64,000 nucleotides of DNA from Tritonibacter mobilis (GCF_001681715.1 NZ_LNWY01000001.1:1-64000), one strand, 5' to 3'; counted from the first letter of the stretch, positions 18,709 to 27,813 are shown. Notes: generated by a model from the letters alone, not told the origin. A program made the numbers and translations.

Positions 18709-19398
18709 ATGACGATCAAAACCTGCATTTTCGATGCCTATGGGACGCTGTTTGATGTCAGCGCTGCCGCACGACAAGCCGCCACAGAACCAGACTTCCC
18801 GCAGCTCGCCGAAAGCTGGTCCATATTGGCGCAGAACTGGCGTTTGAAACAGCTGCAATACACATGGCTCAGGGCCATTTCCGGCGCGCACACAGATTTC
18901 TGGCAGGTCACGCAGGAGGGGCTTGATTGGGCGTTGGAAGCGGCGAGCCTCAATGGTCAGCCAGCGCTCCGGCAACGATTGCTCGATCTCTATTGGGAGC
19001 TTGAGGCCTATCCAGAAGTTCCAGCCATGCTGCGCACACTTAAAGACGCGGGATATCAAACCGGCATCCTTTCCAATGGCTCTCCCGATATGCTCGCAGG
19101 TGCCGTTCAGTCTGCCTCTCTCGGGGCATTGCTTGACGATGTGCTCTCTGTGGAAAGTGTCGGTATCTTCAAACCCGCCGCCGCCGTCTATGATCTGGTC
19201 GGGCAGCGGTTTGGGCATTCGAAATCCGAAGTGCTGTTTGTCTCTTCTAACGGCTGGGATGCAGGTTGCGCGGCGGGCTACGGGTTTACCTCCGTTTGGG
19301 TCAATCGCGCGGCCGACCCCATCGACCGCCTCCCGTGGCCGCCTGCACATGTCCTGAGCGACCTCACGTCGATCCCGGATATTGCCGCCACCGCCTGA
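18709..19398 (+). CDS. L-2-haloacid dehalogenase (HAD superfamily type II)
   Basis: This 229-residue enzyme should hydrolyse short L-2-halo acids to D-2-hydroxy acids. Expected active-site residues are present: nucleophile D9 and T13 in FDAYGTLFD, R45 in NWRLKQLQY, S122/N123 in LSNGS, K155 and Y161 in FKPAAAVYD, and S180/N181/D184 in VSSNGWDAG. That set, especially R45 with SSNGWD, separates true haloacid dehalogenases from generic HAD phosphatases. A GGGAGGG ribosome site precedes the start. The next gene starts 25 bases after the stop. Confidence 0.9.
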   Translation: MTIKTCIFDAYGTLFDVSAAARQAATEPDFPQLAESWSILAQNWRLKQLQYTWLRAISGAHTDFWQVTQEGLDWALEAASLNGQPALRQRLLDLYWELEAYPEVPAMLRTLKDAGYQTGILSNGSPDMLAGAVQSASLGALLDDVLSVESVGIFKPAAAVYDLVGQRFGHSKSEVLFVSSNGWDAGCAAGYGFTSVWVNRAADPIDRLPWPPAHVLSDLTSIPDIAATA

Positions 19399-19423
19399 CT
19401 CTCAACAGAGGACCAATTTCCAC

Positions 19424-20272
19424 ATGAGCCGCTTTGACACATCTGACGGGCTGTCGCTTTATTATGAAACCCACGGCGACCCGAAGGGGCCACCGCTGAT
19501 TTGCCTGCCCGGTCTCACACGCGATGGGCAGGATTTCCGCTACGCGCTGCCACATCTCACTGATTACCGGGTGATCCTGCTGGATTTGCGCGGGCGGGGC
19601 CGCTCGGACTATGCCGAAGACCCTGCCAGCTACAACATCCTGACCGAAGCCTCTGATGTGTTAGCTTTGATGGACCATCTGAACTTGGCTCAGGCCGCAA
19701 TCCTTGGCACCTCGCGCGGCGGCCTTGTGGCGCTCGCCCTTGCCGGGACCGCCCGCGAGAAGTTGTCAGCCGTAATCCTCAATGATGTGGGCCCCGATAT
19801 CGCGGATGAGGGGCTTGGCCGTATCTTTGACTATCTCGGCCGCCGCCCCGCCGCCAAAACTCATGCGCAGGCCGCTCAGGCGCTAGAGGCCGCCATGGCC
19901 CCCGCCTTCCCCGGCGTGCCCCCATCACGCTGGCTGGAAGAGGTACAGACCTTTTACAAAGCCACGCCCGACGGTCTGGAACTGCGCTATGACGCTCGCC
20001 TGCGCGACGCAATGCTCGCGCAGGCCAAAGCTCTCGCCGAGATGGAAGAAAAACTCAGCCTCTGGCCATGGTTTGCCGCATTGGATGGCCTCCCCTGCGG
20101 CGTGATCCGCGCAGCCCAATCCGATATTCTCTCACAAGACACCTACCACGAGATGCAGCGCCGCCTGCCTGCACTCCACGCCGTGGAACTTCCTGATCGC
20201 GGCCATATCCCTTTCCTTGATGAGCCTGACGCGCTCGCCCTTATTCATTCCGTTATGAAGGACATCAAATGA
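19424..20272 (+). CDS. Alpha/beta hydrolase
   Basis: This 282-residue cytoplasmic hydrolase has the fold's early strands (ICLPGLTRDGQDF, ILLDLRGRGRSDYAED), nucleophile elbow GTSRGG with S97, and the C-terminal histidine in DRGHIPFLDEP. The substrate is unknown. I choose the start at 19424 (AGAGGA upstream). Its stop overlaps the next start by ATGA, so it is co-translated with the PLP enzyme and probably in one operon with the haloacid dehalogenase. Confidence 0.88.
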   Translation: MSRFDTSDGLSLYYETHGDPKGPPLICLPGLTRDGQDFRYALPHLTDYRVILLDLRGRGRSDYAEDPASYNILTEASDVLALMDHLNLAQAAILGTSRGGLVALALAGTAREKLSAVILNDVGPDIADEGLGRIFDYLGRRPAAKTHAQAAQALEAAMAPAFPGVPPSRWLEEVQTFYKATPDGLELRYDARLRDAMLAQAKALAEMEEKLSLWPWFAALDGLPCGVIRAAQSDILSQDTYHEMQRRLPALHAVELPDRGHIPFLDEPDALALIHSVMKDIK

Positions 20273-21246
20273 CCTCCCTCGCCCTGATCGAAGCCGCTGC
20301 AGAGCGGCTCAAAGGCCACGCGCGCCGCACGCCGCTGCTGTCATCGCCATTTCTGGACGACATTGCCGGTCGCCGCGTATTCGTCAAAGCCGAATGCCTG
20401 CAACACACCGGGTCGTTCAAATTCCGCGGTGGCTGGGCAGCGCTCTCGGCCATGGATCCCGAATTGCGCAAACGCGGTGTCATCGCCTATTCTTCGGGCA
20501 ATCACGCTCAAGGCGTCGCCGCCGCTGCCAAGGCGCATGGCGCGCCCGCTGTCATCGTCATGCCTGCCGATGCGCCACAGCTTAAAATCGACAACACCCG
20601 TGCCCTCGGCGCTGAGGTCGTGCTTTATGATCGCGCCGCAGGCGAGAGCCGCGAAGCCGCAGCCGACCCCTTGATCACAGAACGCGGCCTGACACTCATC
20701 AAACCCTATGATGAGCCCGAGGTGATCGCCGGACAGGGCACCACCGGGCTGGAGATTGCCGAACAAGCCGCCGAACAGGGCGTCACCAAAGCCGATGTTC
20801 TGGTGTGCTGCGGCGGAGGGGGTCTTACTGCGGGCATTGCTCTGGCCCTGGAGGATCGCGCGCCTAGCCTGCGTGTGCGCCCGGCAGAACCCGAAGGTTT
20901 TGACGATGTCGCACGCTCTCAGGCGTCAGGAAAGATTGAGAGCAACCCCACACCCACCGGCTCCATTTGTGATGCAATTCTGACGCCCGCACCCGGAGAC
21001 ATTACATGGCCGCTCTTGTCACGGCTCTGTGGTCCCGGCCTGACCGTTACCGATGACGAGGCGTTGCGCGCTATGGCGCTTGCATTTCAACGCCTCAAGA
21101 TCGTTCTGGAACCGGGCGGCGCCGTCTCCTTGGCTGCCGCGTTGTTTCATCGCGATGAACTCAATGGTGATGCGGTCATCGCAGTGGCCACGGGCGGCAA
21201 TGTTGACCCCGCAACATTTGCCAAAGCCCTCTCGCGCTTTGCCTGA
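20269..21246 (+). CDS. Threonine/serine dehydratase-like PLP enzyme (fold type II)
   Basis: This 325-residue enzyme has the PLP lysine in HTGSFKFRG (K51), the substrate loop SSGNHAQG and the phosphate-binding loop CCGGGGLTAG (near 180). The length lacks the C-terminal ACT regulatory domain of biosynthetic IlvA, so it fits catabolic dehydratases or racemase-like members. The start overlaps the hydrolase stop. A hairpin repeat follows 33 bases after the stop. Confidence 0.88.
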   Translation: MTSLALIEAAAERLKGHARRTPLLSSPFLDDIAGRRVFVKAECLQHTGSFKFRGGWAALSAMDPELRKRGVIAYSSGNHAQGVAAAAKAHGAPAVIVMPADAPQLKIDNTRALGAEVVLYDRAAGESREAAADPLITERGLTLIKPYDEPEVIAGQGTTGLEIAEQAAEQGVTKADVLVCCGGGGLTAGIALALEDRAPSLRVRPAEPEGFDDVARSQASGKIESNPTPTGSICDAILTPAPGDITWPLLSRLCGPGLTVTDDEALRAMALAFQRLKIVLEPGGAVSLAAALFHRDELNGDAVIAVATGGNVDPATFAKALSRFA

Positions 21247-21278
21247 TCTTTCTTCTAACCGCAAATATCCCGGGGAGC

Positions 21279-21299
21279 GCGAGGGGCAGCGCCCCTCGC
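21279..21299. repeat. GC-rich hairpin (possible dispersed repeat or terminator)
   Basis: GCGAGGGGC-AGC-GCCCCTCGC is a perfect 9-bp stem with a 3-base loop, just after the PLP enzyme, preceded by AAATATCCCGGGGA. It probably stops transcription from the dehydratase gene. Whether it is a dispersed family needs a genome-wide search. Confidence 0.5.
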
Positions 21300-21370
21300 A
21301 TCTGCTGTCGCTGGCCTCTCGCGTCGCTTGCACCTAAAGTCATCCGGCAACCAACAACAGAGCCATCCTC

Positions 21371-22162
21371 ATGCCTATTGCCGACCTCGGCGACGTCCAA
21401 TTGAATTACACCTTGCGCGGTCCTACCGATGCCCCAGCCGTTGTCTTCGCCCATGCGCTTGGCACCGATCAAAGCATCTGGGATGCCGTTATCAATGCGT
21501 TGCCGGAAAACCTGCGCATCCTTACCTTCGACATGCGTGGACATGGGGCCTCTTCGGTCCCGGATGCGCCTTACTCCATGGGCACCCTGATCCGTGATGC
21601 GGAACGGCTCATGGAGGTCTGCGAAATCCGCGACAGTCTTTTTGTCGGCCTGTCGATAGGCGGCATGATCGCACAGGGGCTTGCAGTCAAACGCCTCGAT
21701 CTGATCCGCGCGCTTGTGCTCTCCAACACGGCTGCAAAAATCGGCACCCCGGAAATCTGGGCACGCCGAATGGACGCGGTCCGGGCCAATGGTCTGAATG
21801 CGATCTTGGACGATACCATGCAGCGCTGGTTTCCACGCCGCTACCTACAATCGGGCGCGCATCTTGCGACCCAAAGGCGTGTTCAGAAGACCTCCGTTGA
21901 GGGGTATCTGGGATGTTGTGCCGCGATCGCAGGGACGGATTTCTATACTCCGACCTCTGGTCTGCGTCTGCCTGTGCTCGGCATAGCAGGCTCTGATGAT
22001 GGCTCCACCCCGCCAGACCTCGTCCGAGAAACCACTGACCTGATCCCCGGATCACAATTCACGGTGTTGCGCCGAACCGGCCATGTCCCCCCCATCGACC
22101 AGCCCGAAGCTTTTGCGGAGCGTCTGACCCAATTCATGCACGACGTGGGGCACCTCGCCTGA
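21371..22162 (+). CDS. pcaD: 3-oxoadipate enol-lactonase
   Basis: This 263-residue alpha/beta hydrolase matches PcaD, which opens 3-oxoadipate enol-lactone in the protocatechuate branch of the beta-ketoadipate pathway. Family features are YTLRGPTDAP, FAHALGTDQSIWD, FDMRGHGASS, nucleophile elbow GLSIGG with S95, and a late histidine in RRTGHVPPIDQPEAF. The other pca genes are not in the window. Function is assigned by overall pattern; related lactonases or esterases cannot be fully excluded. Confidence 0.82.
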   Translation: MPIADLGDVQLNYTLRGPTDAPAVVFAHALGTDQSIWDAVINALPENLRILTFDMRGHGASSVPDAPYSMGTLIRDAERLMEVCEIRDSLFVGLSIGGMIAQGLAVKRLDLIRALVLSNTAAKIGTPEIWARRMDAVRANGLNAILDDTMQRWFPRRYLQSGAHLATQRRVQKTSVEGYLGCCAAIAGTDFYTPTSGLRLPVLGIAGSDDGSTPPDLVRETTDLIPGSQFTVLRRTGHVPPIDQPEAFAERLTQFMHDVGHLA

Positions 22163-22170
22163 CCCCCACC

Positions 22171-22196
22171 CCGCCCCACCAGCATGGCGGGGGCGG
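22171..22196. terminator. Hairpin between convergent pcaD and TRAP permease
   Basis: CCGCCCC and GGGGCGG pair across a 12-base loop in the short gap between two convergent genes. There is no T tract. It probably limits read-through from both sides. Confidence 0.4.
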
Positions 22197-22246
22197 TGCG
22201 GGTCTGAATATGCCAGTTGCCTCAGGACATTTGGTCTTTCATAGGG

Positions 22247-23797
22247 TCAAAAGATCGCCGAGGGCAGCCACGTTGCGATCTCAGGCACAAGCCAGACCAA
22301 CAAGACCCCCAGCACCTGCAAGCCGATAAAAGGAGCAACACCTTGATAGATATGACGGGTTGTAACCTCTTTGGGCGCAGCCCCCCGCAAATAGAACAGC
22401 GAGAACCCAAATGGCGGCGTCAGGAATGAGGTCTGCAGGTTGATCGCGATCAATATCCCAAGCCAAACCGGGTCATGCCCCATCAGGATCAGCGTCGGCG
22501 TCACCAGCGGCAGCACAATGACCGAGATCTCGACAAAGTCCAAAAAGAACCCCAGCACAAAGATGAACAGCATCGAGAACACCAGCGCCCCCATCGGGCC
22601 ACCGGGCATATTCCCAAGGATATGAGCAACGCGCTCTTCGCCGCCCAACCCGATAAAGACCAGTGAGAACATGCTAGCGGCAAGCATGGTGGCAAAAATC
22701 ATCGCAGTCATGGTCGCCGTGGAGGTGACAGCTTCGTGCAGGATGCGTTTCTTCATGCCGCTGCGCAACGACAACAGGATTGCAGCAGCCCCCGCTATCG
22801 CGAGGAATGCGTAAAACAGCCCAATTGCAAAATCGCTGCTGCTCAGGTCACTGCGTTGCAAACGCACAGGATGAAGACCCGACAAAACGCCCAACGCAAT
22901 AAGCGCCCCTGCCCCCAGAAGGATCACGCGCGCAGACCCACCACAGCGCAGGCCCGCCATCAGCAAGGCTCCGATGGCGCCGACAGACGCAGCCTCGGTC
23001 GGGGTCGCAACACCGCCGAGAATTGCGCCCAGCACCGCAAAGATCAACAAGATCGGCGGCACCACGGCCTGCAAAACTTGCGCGCGGCTCGGACGGGCGA
23101 CATCAGCCGGTGCGGATGGCATGTCCTGCGGCCGCAAGACGCCTCTGACCAGAATATAAAGCAGATAGAGCACAACCAGCAGCAGCCCCGGAAGCAAGGC
23201 CGCCGCAAAAAACTGTCCCACCGACAGCGCCTCAACGGCAAATTTGCCCTGCTCATACTGGGCCTGCTGATAGGCGTTGGACATTACATCCGCGAGGATA
23301 ATCAGCAAGGTTGATGGCGGAATGATCTGCCCCAAGGTCCCCGCAGTGCAGACAATCCCCGAAGCCACCCTTGGATCATATCCCGCACGCAGCATGGCCG
23401 GGAGCGCAATCATCCCCATGGCGACAACGGTCGCACCTACAATTCCTGTCGAGGCCGCCAAAAGCGCCCCCACCAGCACCACAGAGATCCCAAGCCCACC
23501 TTTGATCTGGCCGAACAAACGCCCCATTGTATCTAGTAGCTCTTCGGCGATCCGGCTCTTTTCCAAGATCGCGCCCATCAGCACAAACAGCGGAATGGCG
23601 ATTAGCACCTCATTGCTGAGGAGACCAAAAACCCGCTGACCAAACGCACCAAGGAGCGAGATATCCATGACCCCCAGAATCCAGCCGAGGTAAGCAAACA
23701 GGATCGCAATTCCGGCGATGGAGAAGGCAACCGGAAACCCCATGAGGATTACAGCCATCAACGCCGCAAACATGATCAGGTCGAGGTAAGCAATCAT
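22247..23797 (-). CDS. TRAP transporter large permease (DctM type)
   Basis: This 516-residue protein is the main membrane subunit of a sodium-driven TRAP importer, with repeated hydrophobic segments and motifs such as FVLMGAILEKSRIAEELLD and GEVATPTEAAS-like GGVATPTEAASVGAI. It is longer than a typical DctM (about 430) because of an extra hydrophobic stretch near residues 275-330. That extended form goes with TakP-type receptors. Its start overlaps the small subunit stop by 4 bases. Confidence 0.92.
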   Translation of the reverse strand: MIAYLDLIMFAALMAVILMGFPVAFSIAGIAILFAYLGWILGVMDISLLGAFGQRVFGLLSNEVLIAIPLFVLMGAILEKSRIAEELLDTMGRLFGQIKGGLGISVVLVGALLAASTGIVGATVVAMGMIALPAMLRAGYDPRVASGIVCTAGTLGQIIPPSTLLIILADVMSNAYQQAQYEQGKFAVEALSVGQFFAAALLPGLLLVVLYLLYILVRGVLRPQDMPSAPADVARPSRAQVLQAVVPPILLIFAVLGAILGGVATPTEAASVGAIGALLMAGLRCGGSARVILLGAGALIALGVLSGLHPVRLQRSDLSSSDFAIGLFYAFLAIAGAAAILLSLRSGMKKRILHEAVTSTATMTAMIFATMLAASMFSLVFIGLGGEERVAHILGNMPGGPMGALVFSMLFIFVLGFFLDFVEISVIVLPLVTPTLILMGHDPVWLGILIAINLQTSFLTPPFGFSLFYLRGAAPKEVTTRHIYQGVAPFIGLQVLGVLLVWLVPEIATWLPSAIF

Positions 23798-24291
23798 TGG
23801 GCGGGCCTTTCACAAAGCAGGCGGATCAGCAGAGCGACGGATTGCAGCATAATGAGCACGCAAAAAGCGGGGATCAGTGATTTGAGCAAAAACACGGCTT
23901 CGATTCCGCCAACGGCGATTGGCCCCTCAAGGATCGACCAAGAGTTGCGCACAGATGGCCACGACCAATAAAGCAGCGCCGTCATCGACGGCAGCAGCAG
24001 GAACACATGACCGAATATGTCGATCCGGCGCTGTCCGCGTGGGCTAAGACCTGCGTAAAACACATCCACCCGTACGTGTTTGTCGACCAGCAGCGTATAG
24101 CCCGCAGCAAGCATAAAGAGGGTAGAATGCATATAGAGCACGCTTTCCTGTGCGGCGATGGAGTTTACGCCAAAGACGTACCGCCCCACCACGATGGCGA
24201 ATTGCGCCAGTACCATCAAAAGCGCCAGCCAGCGTATCACATGCGCAAGCCCGCGATTGATGCCGTCCAAAGCATCTGCAACCCGTAGCAT
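23794..24291 (-). CDS. TRAP transporter small permease (DctQ type)
   Basis: This 165-residue protein has four predicted membrane helices and the family features RWLALLMVLAQFAIVVGRYVFG near the N-terminus and DKHVRVDVFY in the middle. A GGGGAGAGG ribosome site lies just before the start, 19 bases after a terminator that separates it from the receptor gene. Its stop overlaps the large permease start (ATGA). Confidence 0.92.
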   Translation of the reverse strand: MLRVADALDGINRGLAHVIRWLALLMVLAQFAIVVGRYVFGVNSIAAQESVLYMHSTLFMLAAGYTLLVDKHVRVDVFYAGLSPRGQRRIDIFGHVFLLLPSMTALLYWSWPSVRNSWSILEGPIAVGGIEAVFLLKSLIPAFCVLIMLQSVALLIRLLCERPAQ

Positions 24292-24309
24292 CCTGCACCT
24301 CTCCCCAAG

Positions 24310-24342
24310 AAAAAACCGGCGCTCACCATCAGGGAGCGCCGG
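24310..24342 (-). terminator. Rho-independent terminator between TRAP receptor and permease genes
   Basis: On the minus strand CCGGCGCTC pairs perfectly with GAGCGCCGG (9 bp, 9-base loop) and is followed directly by TTTTTT. It lies after the receptor stop (24363) and before the small permease start (24291). It should partly end transcription, giving more receptor than permease. Confidence 0.85.
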
Positions 24343-24362
24343 CAGGTCCGTTTCTTTTGCGA

Positions 24363-25448
24363 TCAGTAGCCCATCACCGAAGCACGGGCGTTCATCTGAC
24401 CGTTGTCAGCATAGGTCATGTATCCACCGACGCTGTCACGATACGCGATAAAGCTCTCGGTGATGCGGCGCACCAGCTCGTCTTCGTCTTCGCGCAGTTC
24501 AGAGATGACCTCGGCAGCGGCAGTACCCATTGCGGCGATCACGTCCTCGGGGAACATTTTCACCTGCACGCCGTCTTCTTCCACCATCTTCTTCAGCGCC
24601 AATGCATGTTTGGTGGTGTATTCGGTCCAAACCGGGTTGTAGAGGCTCTCGCATGCCAAGGAGACAACCTGCTGTAGATCTTCCGGCAGTTCCGCAAAGA
24701 CAGTGGCGTTGACACCGCATTCCTCAGCCGAGGACGGCTCACCGACGCCGGGCCAGTAGTAATTCTTGGCGACCTGATAATAACCAAGCGCACTATCGGT
24801 CCATGGGCCGATAAACTCACCCGCGTCCAATGCACCAGTCTGCAGGCCTTGGAACATCGCAGGGCCGCTGGTGGCCTCTGCCGCCATACCCAGCTTTGAA
24901 GCCATCTCAGAGGCGAGACCAGTTGTGCGGAACTTCAGACCCTTCAGATCTTCAGCGGAATTGACTTCGTTCTTGAACCAGCCACCCCATTGCGGACCAG
25001 AGTTGCCGCACAGGAAGGGCTTAATGCCAAACCGGCCATACATCTCGTCATAAAGCGCCTGACCACCACCGTGATAGAGCCAGCCAAACTGCTCATCTGC
25101 GCGCAAACCAAAGGGCTGCGAGCCAAACAACAGAATACCTTTGGACTTGGAGCCCCAATACGCAGGAACCGCGTGGTAGAGTTCTGCGGTGCCCTCAGAA
25201 ACCGCGTCAAAAACGCCCCGACCCGGAACCAGTTCACCCGCCGCGAACAGTTTAACCTCGATCCGGCCACCCGAAAGCGTGGTGATCCGATCTGCGAGCA
25301 TCTGCGCCGCCACACCGGGGCCGGGCAAGTTTTTTGGCCAGGCTGTGACCAGCTTCCATTGCATCTTGCCCTGAGCAATTGCAGGGCTTGCCAGCGCAGT
25401 GGCCGCCGCGCCAATCGCGCCGGTTTTCAGAAACGCACGTCTTTGCAT
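24363..25448 (-). CDS. TRAP transporter substrate receptor (DctP/TakP-like), Tat-type leader
   Basis: This 361-residue periplasmic receptor has a twin-arginine leader (QRRAFLKTGAIGAAATAL) and matures near ASPAIAQG. The body resembles TakP-type receptors that bind 2-oxo acids and related carboxylates (WKLVTAWPKNLPGPG, FRTTGLASEMASKLG, QTGALDAGEFIGPW). The ligand is likely a carboxylate, perhaps the acid processed by the dehydrogenase and enolase-superfamily genes downstream of the divergent GntR gene. It is transcribed from a promoter overlapping a candidate GntR operator. Confidence 0.9.
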   Translation of the reverse strand: MQRRAFLKTGAIGAAATALASPAIAQGKMQWKLVTAWPKNLPGPGVAAQMLADRITTLSGGRIEVKLFAAGELVPGRGVFDAVSEGTAELYHAVPAYWGSKSKGILLFGSQPFGLRADEQFGWLYHGGGQALYDEMYGRFGIKPFLCGNSGPQWGGWFKNEVNSAEDLKGLKFRTTGLASEMASKLGMAAEATSGPAMFQGLQTGALDAGEFIGPWTDSALGYYQVAKNYYWPGVGEPSSAEECGVNATVFAELPEDLQQVVSLACESLYNPVWTEYTTKHALALKKMVEEDGVQVKMFPEDVIAAMGTAAAEVISELREDEDELVRRITESFIAYRDSVGGYMTYADNGQMNARASVMGY

Positions 25449-25525
25449 ATGTCCAGTCCTCTGTCGGTAGATCTGCGATTGGGCGGTCGCCAGCAGCGCA
25501 GACTCAGTTTATTTTGTAGGTGCTT

Positions 25526-25557
25526 TACATTAATATGTAGGTACATATTCTTGTCAA
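25526..25557 (-). promoter_or_regulatory. Promoter of the TRAP receptor gene overlapped by a GntR-type operator
   Basis: On the minus strand TTGACA (25557-25552) is followed after 17 bases by ATTAAT (25534-25529), a plausible sigma-70 promoter about 75 bases before the receptor start. The spacer and -10 hold three alternating half-sites: TACAT (25526), ATGTA (25535) and TACAT (25542). ATGTA-GG-TACAT is a good fit to GntR/HutC-type operators. The divergent GntR gene starts 106 bases away. Confidence 0.6.
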
Positions 25558-25651
25558 TCATCGTCGCGACGTTTGGCTACGTGTTTCGACATGCCCCCTC
25601 ATTCGCATGAATATGAGGCAGTTTTTTGAGTTCAGGTTTTAGGAGCAACAG

Positions 25652-26353
25652 ATGTCAGAGCGGCGACGGCATTCATGGATGGAGATCCGGGACAGCATTC
25701 GAGGCCTGATTCTGAACGCAACCTATGGTCCGGGAGATAAGCTGCCGCGCGACGAAGAACTGGCCCTGCGCTTTGGTTGCGCCCGCTCCACGGTGCACAG
25801 GGCGATGCGTGATCTGGCCCAAAACGGCATCGTGGAACGCAGACGCAAAGGCGGAACCACCGTACGCCGTGATCCGGTCACACGCGCCACTTTGGACATC
25901 CCCATCACCCGACTCGAGGTCGAACAACGCGGCTATCGCTATCGCCACCGCTTGATCCGCCAATCGGTCCAAGACACTCCCCCTGCGATCATGGCCAATT
26001 TCGGGTTTTCAGAGCCCCGTGCGATGCTGCGTGTCGAGGCCCTGCATCTCGCCGACAATCGCCCCTACATCTTTGAAGACCGCTGGATTTCGTTGGAAAC
26101 CGTCCCCGAAATCACCTCCGTCGACCTCACCCATGAAAACGCAAACGAATGGCTGGTGCGCAATCGCCCCTACAGCAAATGCGACTTGCGTCTATATGCG
26201 CGCACCGCCACGGCAGGTGATCGCGACATGCTGCAAGCTCAGGAGGGGGAAGCCTTGTTTGTGATGGAACGCACGACATGGATAGATGCGGCCCCAATCA
26301 CCAGCCTCTGCGCGGTTGCGCACCCCGGGTATCAACTGTTCACTCAAGGCTAG
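25652..26353 (+). CDS. GntR-family regulator, HutC/UTRA subfamily
   Basis: This 233-residue DNA-binding repressor has an N-terminal winged helix (about 10-75; YGPGDKLPRDEELALRFG, RSTVHRAMRDLAQNGIVERR) and a C-terminal UTRA ligand-binding domain (about 95-230). It is divergent from the TRAP transporter and upstream of the dehydrogenase and enolase-superfamily genes, so it probably controls all of them in response to a carboxylate or sugar acid. The candidate operator lies at 25526-25546. An AGGAG ribosome site precedes the start. Confidence 0.9.
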   Translation: MSERRRHSWMEIRDSIRGLILNATYGPGDKLPRDEELALRFGCARSTVHRAMRDLAQNGIVERRRKGGTTVRRDPVTRATLDIPITRLEVEQRGYRYRHRLIRQSVQDTPPAIMANFGFSEPRAMLRVEALHLADNRPYIFEDRWISLETVPEITSVDLTHENANEWLVRNRPYSKCDLRLYARTATAGDRDMLQAQEGEALFVMERTTWIDAAPITSLCAVAHPGYQLFTQG

Positions 26354-26567
26354 GCGCCGCCCCACCATCTACCGGATGAATGAGGCAAGTAGAGGATGAC
26401 CCCGGCCCTTCGTCCGCCAATTCCATCTGTCGCAACACAGGTTTGCCGAACATGCCGTCCTCCTATGGTCCTTCCCTTACATGAATACGACACCCAGACG
26501 CCGTTTTTCGCATTGCGATCCGCCTGACCGCCCGTCACGCTAGAGGCAACAAGCGGGGAGAGCCTAT

Positions 26568-27659
26568 ATGCAGACCATCAAAGCCGCCGTATGCCACAGC
26601 TTTGACAGCGCATTACGGATTGAGGAGATCACTATTGCGCCCCCCGGCCCCAGAGAAGTCGAAGTCACCCTTGACGCGGTCGCGATCTGCCACAGCGATA
26701 TTTCATTTGCGGATGGCGCTTGGGGCGGGCCACTGCCCGCCGTCTACGGACATGAGGCCGCAGGCCGCATCAGCGCATTGGGGTCAGGCGTCGAAGGTGT
26801 CTCTGTCGGGGATGATGTGATTGTCACATTGATCCGCGCCTGCGGTCATTGCCCCTCATGTGCCTCTGGTAAACCTGTCAATTGCACCACGCCTTATGAT
26901 GGGTTGACAGGCCCCCTCTTCACTGTCGCCGGAGAACCGGTGTTTCAGGCCATGGCCTGCGGTGCGTTTGCGGAAAAGGTGGTGGTCTCCAGCCGCCAAA
27001 TCGTCGCGATCCCCTCAGATATGCCCAAGGATGTGGCCGCGCTGATTTCCTGCGGCGTCATCACAGGCATTGGTGGGGCCGTTAACGCGGCAAACTTGCG
27101 CGCAGGCGAAGACGTGGTGGTGATCGGCGCAGGCGGCGTTGGCCTCAACGCCATCCAAGGCGCACGGATCGCAGGTGCGCGCCGCATTGTAGCGGTCGAC
27201 ATGAGTGCGGAGAAACTGGAAATCGCCAAAGAGTTTGGAGCGACCCACGGTGTCCTCGCCAACGCGCCGAAACCATGGCGCAGCGCCGCCGCAGCGCTTG
27301 GCGGCAAAGGAGCGGAGGTGGTGCTGATTACCGTCGGCGCTGTTGCGGCCTATGATCAGGCCCCACGCTATTTGGGCCCGGGCGGCCGTGCGGTGATGAT
27401 CGGCATGCCGCACTCCGGCGAAACTGCACAGTACGAACCGGTGGTGATGGCGGCACTTGGTCAGGGCCTCAAAGGGTCAAAAATGGGAGACGTGGTGATC
27501 CAGCGCGATGTGCCATGGATCATTGATCTCTATCAGCAAGGGCGTTTGAAACTTGACGAATTGATCTCCGGCAGGTGGTCTCTCTCGCAGATCAACGAGG
27601 CGATCGCGGACACCAGATCCGGATCAGCCCGCCGCAATGTCATCCTGTTAAACCGTTAG
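26568..27659 (+). CDS. Zinc-dependent alcohol dehydrogenase (MDR superfamily)
   Basis: This 363-residue NAD(P)-linked dehydrogenase carries catalytic zinc ligands C41 (ICHSD) and H62/E63 (GHEAAG), structural zinc cysteines C92/C95/C98/C106 and the Rossmann motif GAGGVG near 187. It resembles class III-type and related medium-chain dehydrogenases; the substrate alcohol is unknown. A GGGAG ribosome site precedes the start. Position between the GntR gene and the enolase-superfamily gene suggests oxidation of a hydroxyl in the same catabolic route. Confidence 0.92.
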   Translation: MQTIKAAVCHSFDSALRIEEITIAPPGPREVEVTLDAVAICHSDISFADGAWGGPLPAVYGHEAAGRISALGSGVEGVSVGDDVIVTLIRACGHCPSCASGKPVNCTTPYDGLTGPLFTVAGEPVFQAMACGAFAEKVVVSSRQIVAIPSDMPKDVAALISCGVITGIGGAVNAANLRAGEDVVVIGAGGVGLNAIQGARIAGARRIVAVDMSAEKLEIAKEFGATHGVLANAPKPWRSAAAALGGKGAEVVLITVGAVAAYDQAPRYLGPGGRAVMIGMPHSGETAQYEPVVMAALGQGLKGSKMGDVVIQRDVPWIIDLYQQGRLKLDELISGRWSLSQINEAIADTRSGSARRNVILLNR

Positions 27660-27780
27660 AATTCTGTTCAATCGCCATCAACAGCAGGCGTCTTGTCGCC
27701 TCCCTGACCGCACCGTCCGACATCTGGCGACGTGACATAGCAACCAGCAGCCGGGATCCGAGCCGAATGGCCCGGATCCG

Positions 27781-27813
27781 CGCGCGCCGGGGCCTCGACG
27801 GCCCCGGCGCGCG
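27781..27813. terminator. Strong GC hairpin between dehydrogenase and enolase-superfamily gene
   Basis: CGCGCGCCGGGGCC and GGCCCCGGCGCGCG form a perfect 14-bp stem with a 5-base loop, about 120 bases after one stop and 45 before the next start. There is no T tract. It may reduce read-through or stabilise an mRNA end. Confidence 0.5.
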
